Source of the DNA: OMIS01 sp044350895
Lineage (GTDB): Bacteria > Patescibacteriota > Microgenomatia > UBA1400 > PJMF01
Assembly: GCA_044350895.1 (NCBI GenBank)
Contig: JBILGT010000011.1
Coordinates: 1-39,175, forward strand
Direction: 5' to 3'
DNA: 39,175 bases
The notes beneath the pieces are model-generated. The model was not told the origin of the DNA. It did not search any database and worked only from the letters and a program-made list of their open reading frames with translations. Below, one piece after another: positions 1 through 8,541 of this stretch. A program made the position numbers and the translations under genes. The number at the start of each line of letters is the position of its first letter. Positions within the stretch are counted from its first letter, which is position 1.

Positions 1-83
1 AATGGAGATTTAATCACAGAAATGATATGCAAAAACGACTCAATATATTACTAAAATTATACAAGGTTTCGGGCGTTATCTAG
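1..83 (+). CDS. 3' end of an upstream gene, unidentified
   Basis: A reading frame is open from the left edge (codons in phase with base 3) and ends at TAG 81-83. It gives about 26 residues, basic and rich in Arg, Asn, Lys and Leu. The other two forward frames stop earlier (TAA at 52-54 and TAA at 11-13). A basic tail of this kind is common at the C-terminus of GT2 glycosyltransferases, which would suit the neighbourhood, but the fragment is too short to identify. It lies 18 bases before the next start on the same strand, so it is probably part of the same transcription unit. A chance open frame cannot be excluded. Confidence 0.4.
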   Translation, partial: WRFNHRNDMQKRLNILLKLYKVSGVI

Positions 84-101
84 GCAAGCCCCAAAAATAA
101 T

Positions 102-1709
102 ATGTGGAATCCATTTGCACGCATCCAACAAGAATCGACGTACTCACGAAAAGTAGAAATTGCAGTCTTGCTGAGTATTTGTATTATTTCAATTGTTGTA
201 CGGTTCTGGTACATCTCTGGTAATTCAATTATTTTTAGTTTTGATCAAGCACGTGATGCATATTTAGCACGACAGATTTTTCAAGCTGGTGATATTAAAA
301 TTCAGGGTCCAAATGCCAGTGGTACTAATGATTCCATTTACCATGGGGTTTTGTTTTACTACGTTATAGCGCCACTCTATGTGATCAGCAGTAATCCAAT
401 ATATCCTACAATTTTACTTATAATTCTCTCATCATTAGGATTCATTCCAGTATTTTACTTAGTAAAATCACTCTTTAAATCACAGTTTGTAGCATTTCTA
501 ACAATTGCACTTGCAGCTTTTTCTATTAACCATATTCAGGCAGCAACCTGGTTATCAAACCCGACTCTAGCACTTCTGACAGTACCACTTTTTTATCTGG
601 GACTTTGGAAAGTTGTGGCTGAACAATCAAAAAAATGGTTACCCTGGACGGCACTTTTTTTGGGACTGACAATTCAAAGCGCAGTGTGGTTTGGATATCT
701 CTGTATAGTTGCAGCTATATTTTTTATCTACACCAGACTTACTACTAAGAGCTTCAAAAATGTTCTGACAAAAAAGGATTTCATAATTGCGGGTATTGTT
801 TTGCTGATGAGTACTAGCACAATGTTTGTGACTCAGTTGAAGCTCTCAAGAGCTGGTATTTTTACGCCATCTTCTCTGGTAACTTCACTCAGTGGAAGTG
901 ATAAGAATTCAGTGTACTCAATTGAATCATCGGTGGGTGTTCTGTATTTGTTTGTAGAAAAAATGAGTAAATCGTTTATACCGCTTTTGCCACTGGCAAG
1001 TGTATTACTGTTCGGTTTTTCACTTTTTCAGCTGTTTAAAAATTTAACTCCCCAAAAAGTGTTTATTGGACTATGGTTATTCGCTCCCTTTGCGCTGCTT
1101 GTACTACAAACTAGGGAAGCGCAACACTTATTTTTGACAAGTGAAATTGCACTATATGTTATTTTCAGTTTTGGAATACGCCAATTTGTACTGAATCGAC
1201 TCAAAGCGAAGTATCTCTATGTAATTGGTTTGAGCACTGTTTTTATTCTCGGTTTATCGCAACTGGTCTTTGCAACATCACAAAAGGAAAACAGAATTAA
1301 TGACTTTACGCTCCAAACAGGCATGTTTCTAGATGAAGAGCTGGCAGCAATTGACTGGACCTATGAGCAAGCCCAGTACAAACCATTTAGTATTGCAACG
1401 TACACTGCGCCATATGCCTACAACACGCTATGGTCGTACTTATACGATTGGTATGGGAGAGAAAAATATGGATATGTGCCAGGATTTTTTGGAATGAAAC
1501 AAGATGGTATTTTTGCAGGTGAGTTACTACCACATACAACGCAACCTGAATCTGTTCACTTTGTTTTTCTTGAACCCAATGTTGGTGCTCCAGAACTCAT
1601 CAAGCAAAATTTCGAACTTGAGCAGCAAGCAGTTAGTACTTTCTCAGGACAGCAATATTTTGGTACGCTACATGTTATACAACGAACACCACACCAAGGT
1701 AGTAAATAA
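102..1709 (+). CDS. Polytopic GT-C glycosyltransferase (PMT/ArnT-like), FDxxRD subfamily
   Basis: A 535-residue integral membrane protein with roughly ten hydrophobic segments, the first at about residues 19-38. It is followed by a large first outer loop, where GT-C enzymes carry their catalytic acidic residues. Here the loop has FDQARD (47-52), then a GP pair (69-70) and an HG pair (81-82) before an aromatic YY. The same pattern recurs in the proteins at 13847 and 15372, so the three are paralogues. After the last membrane segment (to about residue 397) comes a soluble C-terminal domain with an aromatic-rich stretch (TAPYAYNTLWSYLYDW). Family knowledge predicts sugar transfer from a polyprenyl-phosphate sugar on the outer face of the membrane. 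Donor and acceptor are unknown. No clear Shine-Dalgarno site precedes the ATG. Confidence 0.8.
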   Translation: MWNPFARIQQESTYSRKVEIAVLLSICIISIVVRFWYISGNSIIFSFDQARDAYLARQIFQAGDIKIQGPNASGTNDSIYHGVLFYYVIAPLYVISSNPIYPTILLIILSSLGFIPVFYLVKSLFKSQFVAFLTIALAAFSINHIQAATWLSNPTLALLTVPLFYLGLWKVVAEQSKKWLPWTALFLGLTIQSAVWFGYLCIVAAIFFIYTRLTTKSFKNVLTKKDFIIAGIVLLMSTSTMFVTQLKLSRAGIFTPSSLVTSLSGSDKNSVYSIESSVGVLYLFVEKMSKSFIPLLPLASVLLFGFSLFQLFKNLTPQKVFIGLWLFAPFALLVLQTREAQHLFLTSEIALYVIFSFGIRQFVLNRLKAKYLYVIGLSTVFILGLSQLVFATSQKENRINDFTLQTGMFLDEELAAIDWTYEQAQYKPFSIATYTAPYAYNTLWSYLYDWYGREKYGYVPGFFGMKQDGIFAGELLPHTTQPESVHFVFLEPNVGAPELIKQNFELEQQAVSTFSGQQYFGTLHVIQRTPHQGSK

Positions 1710-1717
1710 GGAAAAGT

Positions 1718-2662
1718 ATGAACACCAAAAAAATTGATGGATTATCAGTAATCATTCACACAAAAAATGCTGATGAAACATTAGAGGAAACTCTTAAGTC
1801 AGTATCTTTTGCAAAGGATGTTGTTATTGTTGACATGAAGAGCAAAGACAAGACAGTCGCAATTGCTGAAAAATACACAAAGCGAATATATGTTGTTGAT
1901 GATGTTGGGTATGCTGATCCTGCGCGGAACTTTGGCATAGAGAAGGCAAAAGGACCTTGGATTCTTGTGGTTGATGCAGATGAAGTTGTTTCTGAGACAT
2001 TAGCCGAAAAACTTCCTGACCTATTGCTTGCCAAAAATATTACGTGTTTCTATCTACCACGAAAAAATATTATTTTTAATAAATGGATTGAAAAAACTGG
2101 CTGGTGGCCAGACTATCAAGCTCGTTTGTTTAAAAAGAGCAGTGTAGAGTGGGAAGTGGGCGTTCATAAGCAACCAGTTGTTGTTGGTTCAGTGAAGTAC
2201 TTGCCAGCTGAAGAAGAAAATGCACTAATTCATTTCAACTATCGCTCAGTCAAACAGTTTGTTGATAAGTTAAACACCTACACTTCGATTACTGCACAAG
2301 AGCGTCAGGATACTCATTTTGAACGTGTGAAACTTAAGAATGAACTACCAATGGGTGGAGTTCTCGTTGTACGTACGTTTTACAATCAATTTTTACAACG
2401 TCTTTTTGCGCAAAGTGGAATTGATGATGGAATTCATGGTGTCAGCTTATCGTTCTTGCAAGGAATGTATGAACTCACAACACTTCTCAAAGAATGGGAA
2501 TATCAAGGCGCGCCTCCAACAGTGGCGGATCAACGCCTGGTACTCAAAGAGTTAAAGCAGTTTGAAAAGGACTTAAATTTTTGGATTGCTGACTGGCATT
2601 GTAAAAACACAACTGGCCTAGAAAAGATCATTTGGCAGTTTAAGCGCAAATTTAGATGGTAA
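1718..2662 (+). CDS. GT2 glycosyltransferase, WaaE/KdtX-like
   Basis: A 314-residue soluble GT-A enzyme. The N-terminus has the GT2 nucleotide-binding strand (LSVIIHTKNADE, 9-20). A VDADEV motif (85-90) supplies the metal/nucleotide-sugar aspartates in the form typical of the WaaE/KdtX-like branch. After it comes the expected aromatic and Arg-rich acceptor region (WWPDYQARLF). It lies 8 bases after the preceding membrane GT, with AAGGA just upstream of the ATG as a reasonable ribosome site, and its TAA touches the next gene's GTG. It should transfer a sugar from a nucleotide donor to a lipid-linked or glycan acceptor in the cytoplasm. The specific sugar cannot be read from sequence. Confidence 0.86.
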   Translation: MNTKKIDGLSVIIHTKNADETLEETLKSVSFAKDVVIVDMKSKDKTVAIAEKYTKRIYVVDDVGYADPARNFGIEKAKGPWILVVDADEVVSETLAEKLPDLLLAKNITCFYLPRKNIIFNKWIEKTGWWPDYQARLFKKSSVEWEVGVHKQPVVVGSVKYLPAEEENALIHFNYRSVKQFVDKLNTYTSITAQERQDTHFERVKLKNELPMGGVLVVRTFYNQFLQRLFAQSGIDDGIHGVSLSFLQGMYELTTLLKEWEYQGAPPTVADQRLVLKELKQFEKDLNFWIADWHCKNTTGLEKIIWQFKRKFRW

Positions 2663-3595
2663 GTGAGTATAATAACAACTGTGACACACATTTCAGTCAT
2701 CATCGTTCATTACAATTCAGACGAACAAACGTTGGATTGTTTGCGTAGCCTTGAGAAAGTAAAACTTGAGGGTGCAACATTTTCGGTCATTGTCGTTGAC
2801 AATGCTTCTCCCAAAGAGCTTGTAGTCCCTGTATCACTTTTAGAAAAAAAACTCGTGGTGTTACGAAGTGAGTCAAATCTTGGTTTCACAGGTGGTAATA
2901 ACATGGGCATTCATTATGCAATCGAACGTCATAATTCAGAGGCAATTATTTTATTAAACAGTGACACGATTGTTGACCCAGACTGTTTCCAAAAGTTATT
3001 TAATCATAGTAATACGTTCCAAAAAGCTGGAATGATCTGTCCTAAAATTTATTTTGCACCTGGCCGAGAGTATCACGCACAAAGTTATACAAAGGATATG
3101 TTAGGTAATGTTCTCTGGTATGCAGGTGGCAGTTTGGATTGGCAACACTTGGTTGCATTTCACCGTGGTGTTGATGAACTTGATCAAGGACAATTTTTAC
3201 TCCAACAAAAAAGTGATTTTGCCACAGGTTGTTGTGTCTATATCAAACGAGAAGTTCTAGAAAAAATTGGCCTACTAGATAAGCGATACTTTTTATATTT
3301 GGAAGATGTTGACCTCAGTATGTCTGCCCAATTATTTGGGTATGAAATTCACTATGTAGATGCAGCCAAAGTTTGGCACGTAAATGCTGGTTCAAGCAAA
3401 GGCGCTGGTTCTATTATTCACACATACTACCAAACACGAAACAGACTGCTCTTCTTTTTTCTCTATGGTGACTTGCGGGTTCGTATCACCGTTCTACGTC
3501 TTGCTTTGCGCTACTTGCTAACTGGTACTCGCTTTGAACGTCTGGCTGTTTTACACTGTATTACAGGCCAGCTTGGCAAGCAACCAATTGTATGA
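2663..3595 (+). CDS. GT2 glycosyltransferase, rhamnosyltransferase (WbbL)-like
   Basis: About 310 residues. The GT-A fold begins at ISVIIVHYNSDE (10-21), followed by VVDNAS (44-49) and SNLGFTGGNNMG (71-82), the glycine-rich signature of WbbL-like rhamnosyltransferases. A NSD triad (99-101) acts as the DXD equivalent, and FLYLEDVDLSMSAQLFGY near residue 215 is the catalytic-base region. A short basic, hydrophobic C-terminal helix may touch the membrane. I chose GTG 2663, directly abutting the previous TAA; a second in-frame GTG at 2681 would remove six residues and is possible. Its stop overlaps the next start as ATGA. Rhamnose is only the usual donor in this family, not demonstrated here. Confidence 0.86.
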   Translation: MSIITTVTHISVIIVHYNSDEQTLDCLRSLEKVKLEGATFSVIVVDNASPKELVVPVSLLEKKLVVLRSESNLGFTGGNNMGIHYAIERHNSEAIILLNSDTIVDPDCFQKLFNHSNTFQKAGMICPKIYFAPGREYHAQSYTKDMLGNVLWYAGGSLDWQHLVAFHRGVDELDQGQFLLQQKSDFATGCCVYIKREVLEKIGLLDKRYFLYLEDVDLSMSAQLFGYEIHYVDAAKVWHVNAGSSKGAGSIIHTYYQTRNRLLFFFLYGDLRVRITVLRLALRYLLTGTRFERLAVLHCITGQLGKQPIV

Positions 3596-4410
3596 AATCC
3601 TCTGAAATAACTGCTGTAATCATCGCGAAAAATGAAGCGCAGATGCTTAAAAATTGCATTGAAACGTTGCAGTGGTGTAGTGAAATTCTGGTGATAGATG
3701 ATGGTTCGACTGATGATACAGCCAAAATTGCTGAACAAACTGGTGCTCGAGTAATTCAATATAGTAATACATCATTTGCGAAACTGCGCAATGAAGCCCT
3801 CAAACACGTCAAAACAAACTGGATTTTTTACATCGATGCAGATGAACGTGTCACACCCACACTCGCTAAAGAAATAATGGTCCAGATGGAAACAAGTGAA
3901 GCTGGTGCACTGCTCATGCATCGTAGCAATATTTTTTTTGGCCGTACTTTTGCCCATGGTGGTTGGGAACAGGATACAGTAACCCGTATTTTCAGAAAAT
4001 CTGACCTCAAAGAGTGGCAAGGCATGATCCATGAAAGTCCAATTTTTAATGGCGAGGTTGTAACATTGCAAACACCACTCATTCATTTTTCACATAGGAA
4101 TATTGTCAGTGGGCTACATAAGACAGCTAGCTGGACTCCAATGGAAGCTGAACTGCTCTATGAGTCGGGGCTACCTAAAGTTGGCGTACTGACAATTCTA
4201 CGAAAAGGATGTATGGAGTTCCTGAGAAGAGGAGTTCTTAAAAAAGGATACAAAGACGGAGAAGCTGGATTGGTCGAAGCAATAATTCAGGGAATTAATA
4301 GAATGTTGGTCTATGCCCAAGTTTGGGAACTCCAGCAAAAACCACCACTCTCAGATCAATACACTCATCATGAAGCAAAAATCACAAAGCAATGGAGTGA
4401 TCAATCATGA
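3592..4410 (+). CDS. GT2 glycosyltransferase, WaaE-like
   Basis: A 272-residue GT2 enzyme of the same branch as the one at 1718. It has ITAVIIAKNEAQML (6-19), VIDDGSTDDT (34-43) and IDADERV (81-87) as metal/donor motif, followed by the conserved AHGGWEQDTVTRIFRK segment. It starts inside the previous stop (ATGA) and ends in ATGA with the GT4 gene, so it is translationally coupled on both sides. The expected product is a cytoplasmic enzyme adding one hexose to a growing oligosaccharide. A run of eight T (3932-3939) lies within the coding sequence. Confidence 0.85.
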   Translation: MKSSEITAVIIAKNEAQMLKNCIETLQWCSEILVIDDGSTDDTAKIAEQTGARVIQYSNTSFAKLRNEALKHVKTNWIFYIDADERVTPTLAKEIMVQMETSEAGALLMHRSNIFFGRTFAHGGWEQDTVTRIFRKSDLKEWQGMIHESPIFNGEVVTLQTPLIHFSHRNIVSGLHKTASWTPMEAELLYESGLPKVGVLTILRKGCMEFLRRGVLKKGYKDGEAGLVEAIIQGINRMLVYAQVWELQQKPPLSDQYTHHEAKITKQWSDQS

Positions 4411-5498
4411 AGATTTGTTTTTACTCACCATATCTGCCCAAACATTTTGGCGGTGGTGAAAAACATTTATTTGATGTGGCATACTGTGCATCACATACGC
4501 ATGAGGTAACAATCGCGCTTTCTGGAAAAAATTTTTCAAAACAGGAGCTTTCCCAAATTAAAAGACAGTATGAGTCGTTCACTGGCTATGATTTGGACTC
4601 TCTAGCATTTATAACGACTCCACTAGGTACTGCAGAATCTGCCGCAAAAAAACTGTGGTGGACAAAGCAGTTTGATGCTTTGTACTACGTCACTGATGGT
4701 TCGCTATTTTTTAGTGCAGCCAAACATAACTTTCTGCATGTTCAAATTCCCTTTTCACACTCACAAACGTCATTGATAAATAGGTTGAAGTTGGCTCAAT
4801 GGACACATATTAATACCAACTCTTTTTTCACAAAGAAAAGTATTGAGAAAAACTGGAATGTTCATGTTGATACTGTCTTGTATCCAATGGTAAATACTGC
4901 TGAACTGGAAACAACTAGAAAAAAGGAAAAAATTATTTTAAATGTAGGACGATTCTTCAGAAGACTGCATAGCAAGCGACAAGATGTTTTAGTTTCAGTT
5001 TTTAAAGAATTGATGGATCGAGCTCCTACAGTTGCAAAGTGTTGGAAGTTGTACTTGGTAGGCAGTTCAGAAGATGATGAGTATGTTGCGTATGTGAAAA
5101 AACTGGCTGAAGGTCTTCCTATAATTATTGAACACGGTAAAACACGTGAGGAGCTCGTCGACCTGTATAAGCGAGCTAGTATCTATTGGCATGCCACTGG
5201 GTTTGGCATGGATGAAGAAACCGAACCAGAAAAAGTTGAACATTTTGGAATTACAACAATTGAGGCAATGGCAGCTGGAGCAGTGCCACTGGTGGTAGGA
5301 AAGGGCGGACAAAAAGAAATAATGGAAGACTTACCATTCCTAATGTGGGAAACACAAAGCGAATGTGTCGATAAAACCAAAGAACTTTTACAAAAGCAAA
5401 ATAAACTTGAAGAATACAAAAATAAAGTAATAACTCGTGCTGCAGATTTTAACAAAGATTCATTCATGCAACGAGTTACCACATTATTCACCCTATGA
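4407..5498 (+). CDS. GT4 glycosyltransferase, ALG11-like
   Basis: A 363-residue GT-B enzyme. The N-terminal domain opens with the GT4 glycine-rich loop FGGGEKHLFD (14-23), resembling ALG11-type mannosyltransferases. The C-terminal donor-binding domain begins at KIILNVGRFF. The EX7E donor motif is E278-HFGITTI-E286, followed by an AMAAGAVPLV helix. This is a retaining transferase using a nucleotide sugar, often GDP-mannose in this family; the donor is not provable here. ATGA overlaps on both ends couple it to the GT2 genes on either side. Confidence 0.87.
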   Translation: MKICFYSPYLPKHFGGGEKHLFDVAYCASHTHEVTIALSGKNFSKQELSQIKRQYESFTGYDLDSLAFITTPLGTAESAAKKLWWTKQFDALYYVTDGSLFFSAAKHNFLHVQIPFSHSQTSLINRLKLAQWTHINTNSFFTKKSIEKNWNVHVDTVLYPMVNTAELETTRKKEKIILNVGRFFRRLHSKRQDVLVSVFKELMDRAPTVAKCWKLYLVGSSEDDEYVAYVKKLAEGLPIIIEHGKTREELVDLYKRASIYWHATGFGMDEETEPEKVEHFGITTIEAMAAGAVPLVVGKGGQKEIMEDLPFLMWETQSECVDKTKELLQKQNKLEEYKNKVITRAADFNKDSFMQRVTTLFTL

Positions 5499-6418
5499 AA
5501 CGAGAACCAATCAGTGTTGTAATTCCTAGCTATAATGCACAAAAACTTTTGGAAAAAAATATTCCAAAAATTGTTGCAACAATGATAAGTTTGGATCAGC
5601 TCATTATTATTGATGATGCAAGCACTGATACGACACTCGAGTGGTTGCAAGAAAATTGTATTCTCGAGCAAGTATCATTTTCTAATGATGCATTTTTTAT
5701 TCCAGATACGTATCACACTACTTTTGATAAAATCAAAGGCACACTATATCAAGGTAAAGTTAAAGCAGCAGGAAAAATTATTTCACTGACAGTTTTTAAA
5801 AATGCCGAAAATGTTCGATTCGGTGCTGCTGCAAATATTGGTTTTTTGTTAGCACAGAATCCACTAGTCTTTTTATGCAACAATGATGTTATTCCGTTTC
5901 CAGATACATTAACGTCACTAGCACGCCACTTTATAAATGAAACTGTTTTTGGTGTCGGTTGCTTAGAATACGAAGGTAGTAAGGAGTGTGAAAAAATAAG
6001 TGGCCGTAATGTATTGTGGTTTGAGCGAGGGCTTTTTCAGCACTCAAAAGCTCCAACAATGGATTCTGGTGAAACAGCATGGGTGAGTGGAGGAAGCGGT
6101 CTTTTTAGCGTCTCCAAGTGGCGAGAAATTGGTGGATTCGACCCTCTGTTTTATCCTGCCTATTGGGAAGATATTGATGTCTCATATCAAGCACATGCAA
6201 GAGGATGGAAAGTATTATTTGATGCAGATGCTACAGTTATTCACGAACATGAAACTACTAACGGTACAGTGTTTGGGAATGCAAAAATCAGACAGATGAG
6301 TTGGAGGAATGCCTTTAAATTTACCTGGAAAAATGGAACTATAGTCCAAAAAATACAATTTGTACTGTGGTTGCCATATTGGCTTTTTCACAGTTTTACA
6401 GATCTTGTGGCAACATAA
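5495..6418 (+). CDS. GT2 glycosyltransferase with insertion after the first DD
   Basis: A 307-residue GT2 protein. Motifs in order are ISVVIPSYNAQ (6-16), IIDDASTDTT (38-47), FGAAANIGF (109-117), CNNDVIPF (128-135) as the DXD equivalent, and a YWEDIDVSYQAHARGW base region. The span between IIDD and FGAAAN is about 30 residues longer than is usual in rhamnosyltransferase-like GT2 proteins, with added sequence at about residues 55-98. The C-terminus is hydrophobic and aromatic, perhaps a membrane anchor. It begins within the previous stop (ATGA) and its TAA ends at the base immediately before the stop codon of the opposing gene, leaving no convergent spacer. Confidence 0.85.
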   Translation: MKREPISVVIPSYNAQKLLEKNIPKIVATMISLDQLIIIDDASTDTTLEWLQENCILEQVSFSNDAFFIPDTYHTTFDKIKGTLYQGKVKAAGKIISLTVFKNAENVRFGAAANIGFLLAQNPLVFLCNNDVIPFPDTLTSLARHFINETVFGVGCLEYEGSKECEKISGRNVLWFERGLFQHSKAPTMDSGETAWVSGGSGLFSVSKWREIGGFDPLFYPAYWEDIDVSYQAHARGWKVLFDADATVIHEHETTNGTVFGNAKIRQMSWRNAFKFTWKNGTIVQKIQFVLWLPYWLFHSFTDLVAT

Positions 6419-8479
6419 CTACCGTCTCAAAAAAAGTACCTGGGAAGTGAACGGATAGACTATGTCTGAAGTTATTTGCGCAGGATTTCCAAGAAGCAGT
6501 TTCTCATCTCCAGAAGCTTTTTTGAGAACTAGTAACGGTGCAAGGCCAAGCAAATCTCTATTCTTATCTTCAAGCTGTTGAATTTGTGTGAGATCAACTT
6601 TACTCAATCGAGGATCATATCTTCTCACTGGTTTTTCTTTAGTTGTATATGCTTCATAGGTTATTTCTGGTAACTCAGCTTGTGGTTCATTGAATGTTTT
6701 TGGTACGCCGATAGGTACTTCGGTCAGACTTCGTCCTTTAATAAAAATGAGATTTTCAAGTGCCACTGTAGATTGACCTGATACCGATGAAAGGGCATGA
6801 ATAAATGTATTTCTGTCAGCAATTTTATCGGGGTTCACATATATGTATGGCTGATTGGCCATGTATGCCAACTTTATTTTGTCTGTAGATACAACACTTC
6901 CTGGTGGTTTTTCACGATCAACTAGTGTCAACGTGTCATTTGAGTTCATTCCATCAGCTATTAAGTTCCAGTCCCATTTAATTTTCCATACACCTTCCTC
7001 ACGTTTAAAGTGTGCTGGAGCGGTGTGGGTATATTTGCCAGCATGCGTCATATACTCAATAGTTGCAGTGCCATCTACTTCAGTTGTGAAAAAAGTAGTG
7101 GCTGGAAGATTGAGTGTAATACTCTGAGTTTGTGTCAGTGTAGCAAATTCAATTACTTTGAGTTTATGCAAGTAACTTGCTCGATCAATGTTTTGCGAGT
7201 CAGATGTGAGGTGAGAATAAAAATCTTGATAGTTACCATTCTTCCAATCAATCACTGCAAATTTTAATGTTGCTAGTGGCTGCGGCCGAATGTAAGCAGC
7301 ACTTTGTATGAGGGAGATGAGTGCTATGGCAGCATAGAGCCAGATACGTTTTGTTGTATACCAGTAGGTGAGGCAGAGTAGTCCGAATGGCAAGACAAGT
7401 ACAAAGTATCTCGTATACAACGATAAGAAAAAGAGTGGAAAAAGTAGTGCAATGAATAAAAGTGCGTAGTAGTCCAAAGGTTCTACCATACGCTTTGTAA
7501 AGACATTTTTAAACATTTTTGAAAACAAGTAGATACACACTCCAGCTGCAATTAGTGGAAGAACAATACTCCATTCTTCTGAACGTTGTGTAGTGCCAGC
7601 ATAATCAGAAAATATTCCAGTAAAGTAGTGAACAACATTTCCCCAAATGGAGACTTCAGAATATTGACCTCGGTAAAAATGAACCATCCACTTTTGTGCA
7701 CCTAAAAATTCCATGAATGAATGGGTCGAAATATAGTATGTGAATGGCAGAATATATCCTGCAGCTGCAGCAATTCCAAAATATACCAGTGTGCGCACTT
7801 TACGTTGAAATAGTAATAAAAAGGCATCAACACACCCAATAACAATCACAAAAATTGGGAACTTAATTGCAGCAGCTAAGCCGAGTAAAAGTCCTGCCGC
7901 TAAAGTTGTCGTCATTTGCTGACCAGTTTTTGCTGCTCCAAGAATTCGAACAAAAAAGTAGCAATGTAGTAAAACAAATAGTAGCTGTGGTAAATCCAGC
8001 ATTGTTTGACTGAGCTGTGAGAAAAAAAGTGGCGTGGTGAGCAATAGAAGGGCGCTAATTGCTATTTGTTCGGTAGTAAATTGGGCTTGTTTTGCTAGCA
8101 GTATAAAAACTACAGTTGCAATAAGATAGAGAGCTATAGAAGTTATATATGGATTATCAAAAATAATGATACTGAGTCCGTATAAATACTTTCCCAGTGG
8201 AGGAACTTCAGGATTAATGTCATACAGGTTATTACCACGAACAATATAGTCTGCCGCTACCTGGTACAGTTTTTCGTCAGATATAACCCGAGTGCTTTGT
8301 GGTATTCGCCACTGTGAAAAGTTAAAGAGGTCAGTTAATTGTTCACGGTTCTGACTATATGAATAGGTGAAAATATAGCTATACAGAAAAAGTGTCACAA
8401 GTATAATGATACTTACTGCACCAAAAAGTATCGAAGATATTGAAAGTGTGGTTTTTTTTGAAGAATTTGAAGTATTCAT
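6419..8479 (-). CDS. PMT (GT39)-like membrane glycosyltransferase with PBP-like NTF2/pedestal C-terminal region
   Basis: A 686-residue protein. Residues 1-397 are a GT-C core: a first membrane helix (18-38), an outer loop with the PMT acidic pair ISDE (66-69) and the family hallmark NPEVPPLGK (89-97), then about nine further membrane helices. Residues 398-686 are soluble and should lie outside the cell. Part of this tail (about 404-516: DWKNGNYQDF, YSHLTSDSQ, then EGVWKIKWDWNLI) matches what I know of the NTF2-like MecA_N domain of class B penicillin-binding proteins. The next stretch (PPGSVVSTDKIKLA, YIYVNPDKIADR, EVPIG) follows the order of their pedestal region. No transpeptidase SXXK/SXN/KTG series is present. 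It is a lone minus-strand gene between plus-strand runs. The GT-C call is firm; the tail assignment is inference from pattern memory. Confidence 0.82.
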   Translation of the reverse strand: MNTSNSSKKTTLSISSILFGAVSIIILVTLFLYSYIFTYSYSQNREQLTDLFNFSQWRIPQSTRVISDEKLYQVAADYIVRGNNLYDINPEVPPLGKYLYGLSIIIFDNPYITSIALYLIATVVFILLAKQAQFTTEQIAISALLLLTTPLFFSQLSQTMLDLPQLLFVLLHCYFFVRILGAAKTGQQMTTTLAAGLLLGLAAAIKFPIFVIVIGCVDAFLLLFQRKVRTLVYFGIAAAAGYILPFTYYISTHSFMEFLGAQKWMVHFYRGQYSEVSIWGNVVHYFTGIFSDYAGTTQRSEEWSIVLPLIAAGVCIYLFSKMFKNVFTKRMVEPLDYYALLFIALLFPLFFLSLYTRYFVLVLPFGLLCLTYWYTTKRIWLYAAIALISLIQSAAYIRPQPLATLKFAVIDWKNGNYQDFYSHLTSDSQNIDRASYLHKLKVIEFATLTQTQSITLNLPATTFFTTEVDGTATIEYMTHAGKYTHTAPAHFKREEGVWKIKWDWNLIADGMNSNDTLTLVDREKPPGSVVSTDKIKLAYMANQPYIYVNPDKIADRNTFIHALSSVSGQSTVALENLIFIKGRSLTEVPIGVPKTFNEPQAELPEITYEAYTTKEKPVRRYDPRLSKVDLTQIQQLEDKNRDLLGLAPLLVLKKASGDEKLLLGNPAQITSDIVYPFTSQVLFLRR

Positions 8480-8541
8480 ACAGTGTTGTAGGCAAATCTT
8501 ACTATGATTTTACAGCAAAAGATGAGTAGAATAAAAACAGT
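8480..8541. promoter_or_regulatory. Divergent intergenic region, probable promoters for 8479(-) and 8542(+)
   Basis: These 62 AT-rich bases separate two divergently transcribed genes and must hold their start signals unless they lie inside the genes. TATGAT at 8503-8508 could be a plus-strand -10 box but has no matching -35 at normal spacing. On the minus strand TAAAAT (8506-8511) has a TTTTAT about 18 bases upstream. Both are weak matches and could be chance in AT-rich DNA. Confidence 0.3.

Noticed and set aside
5183..5671. Minus-strand open frame of 162 codons opposite the GT4/GT2 junction
   Set aside because: It lies antisense to two well-supported genes, has a low-complexity composition rich in Cys, Asn, Ile and Ser, and matches no family pattern. 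It is a shadow of the coding strand.
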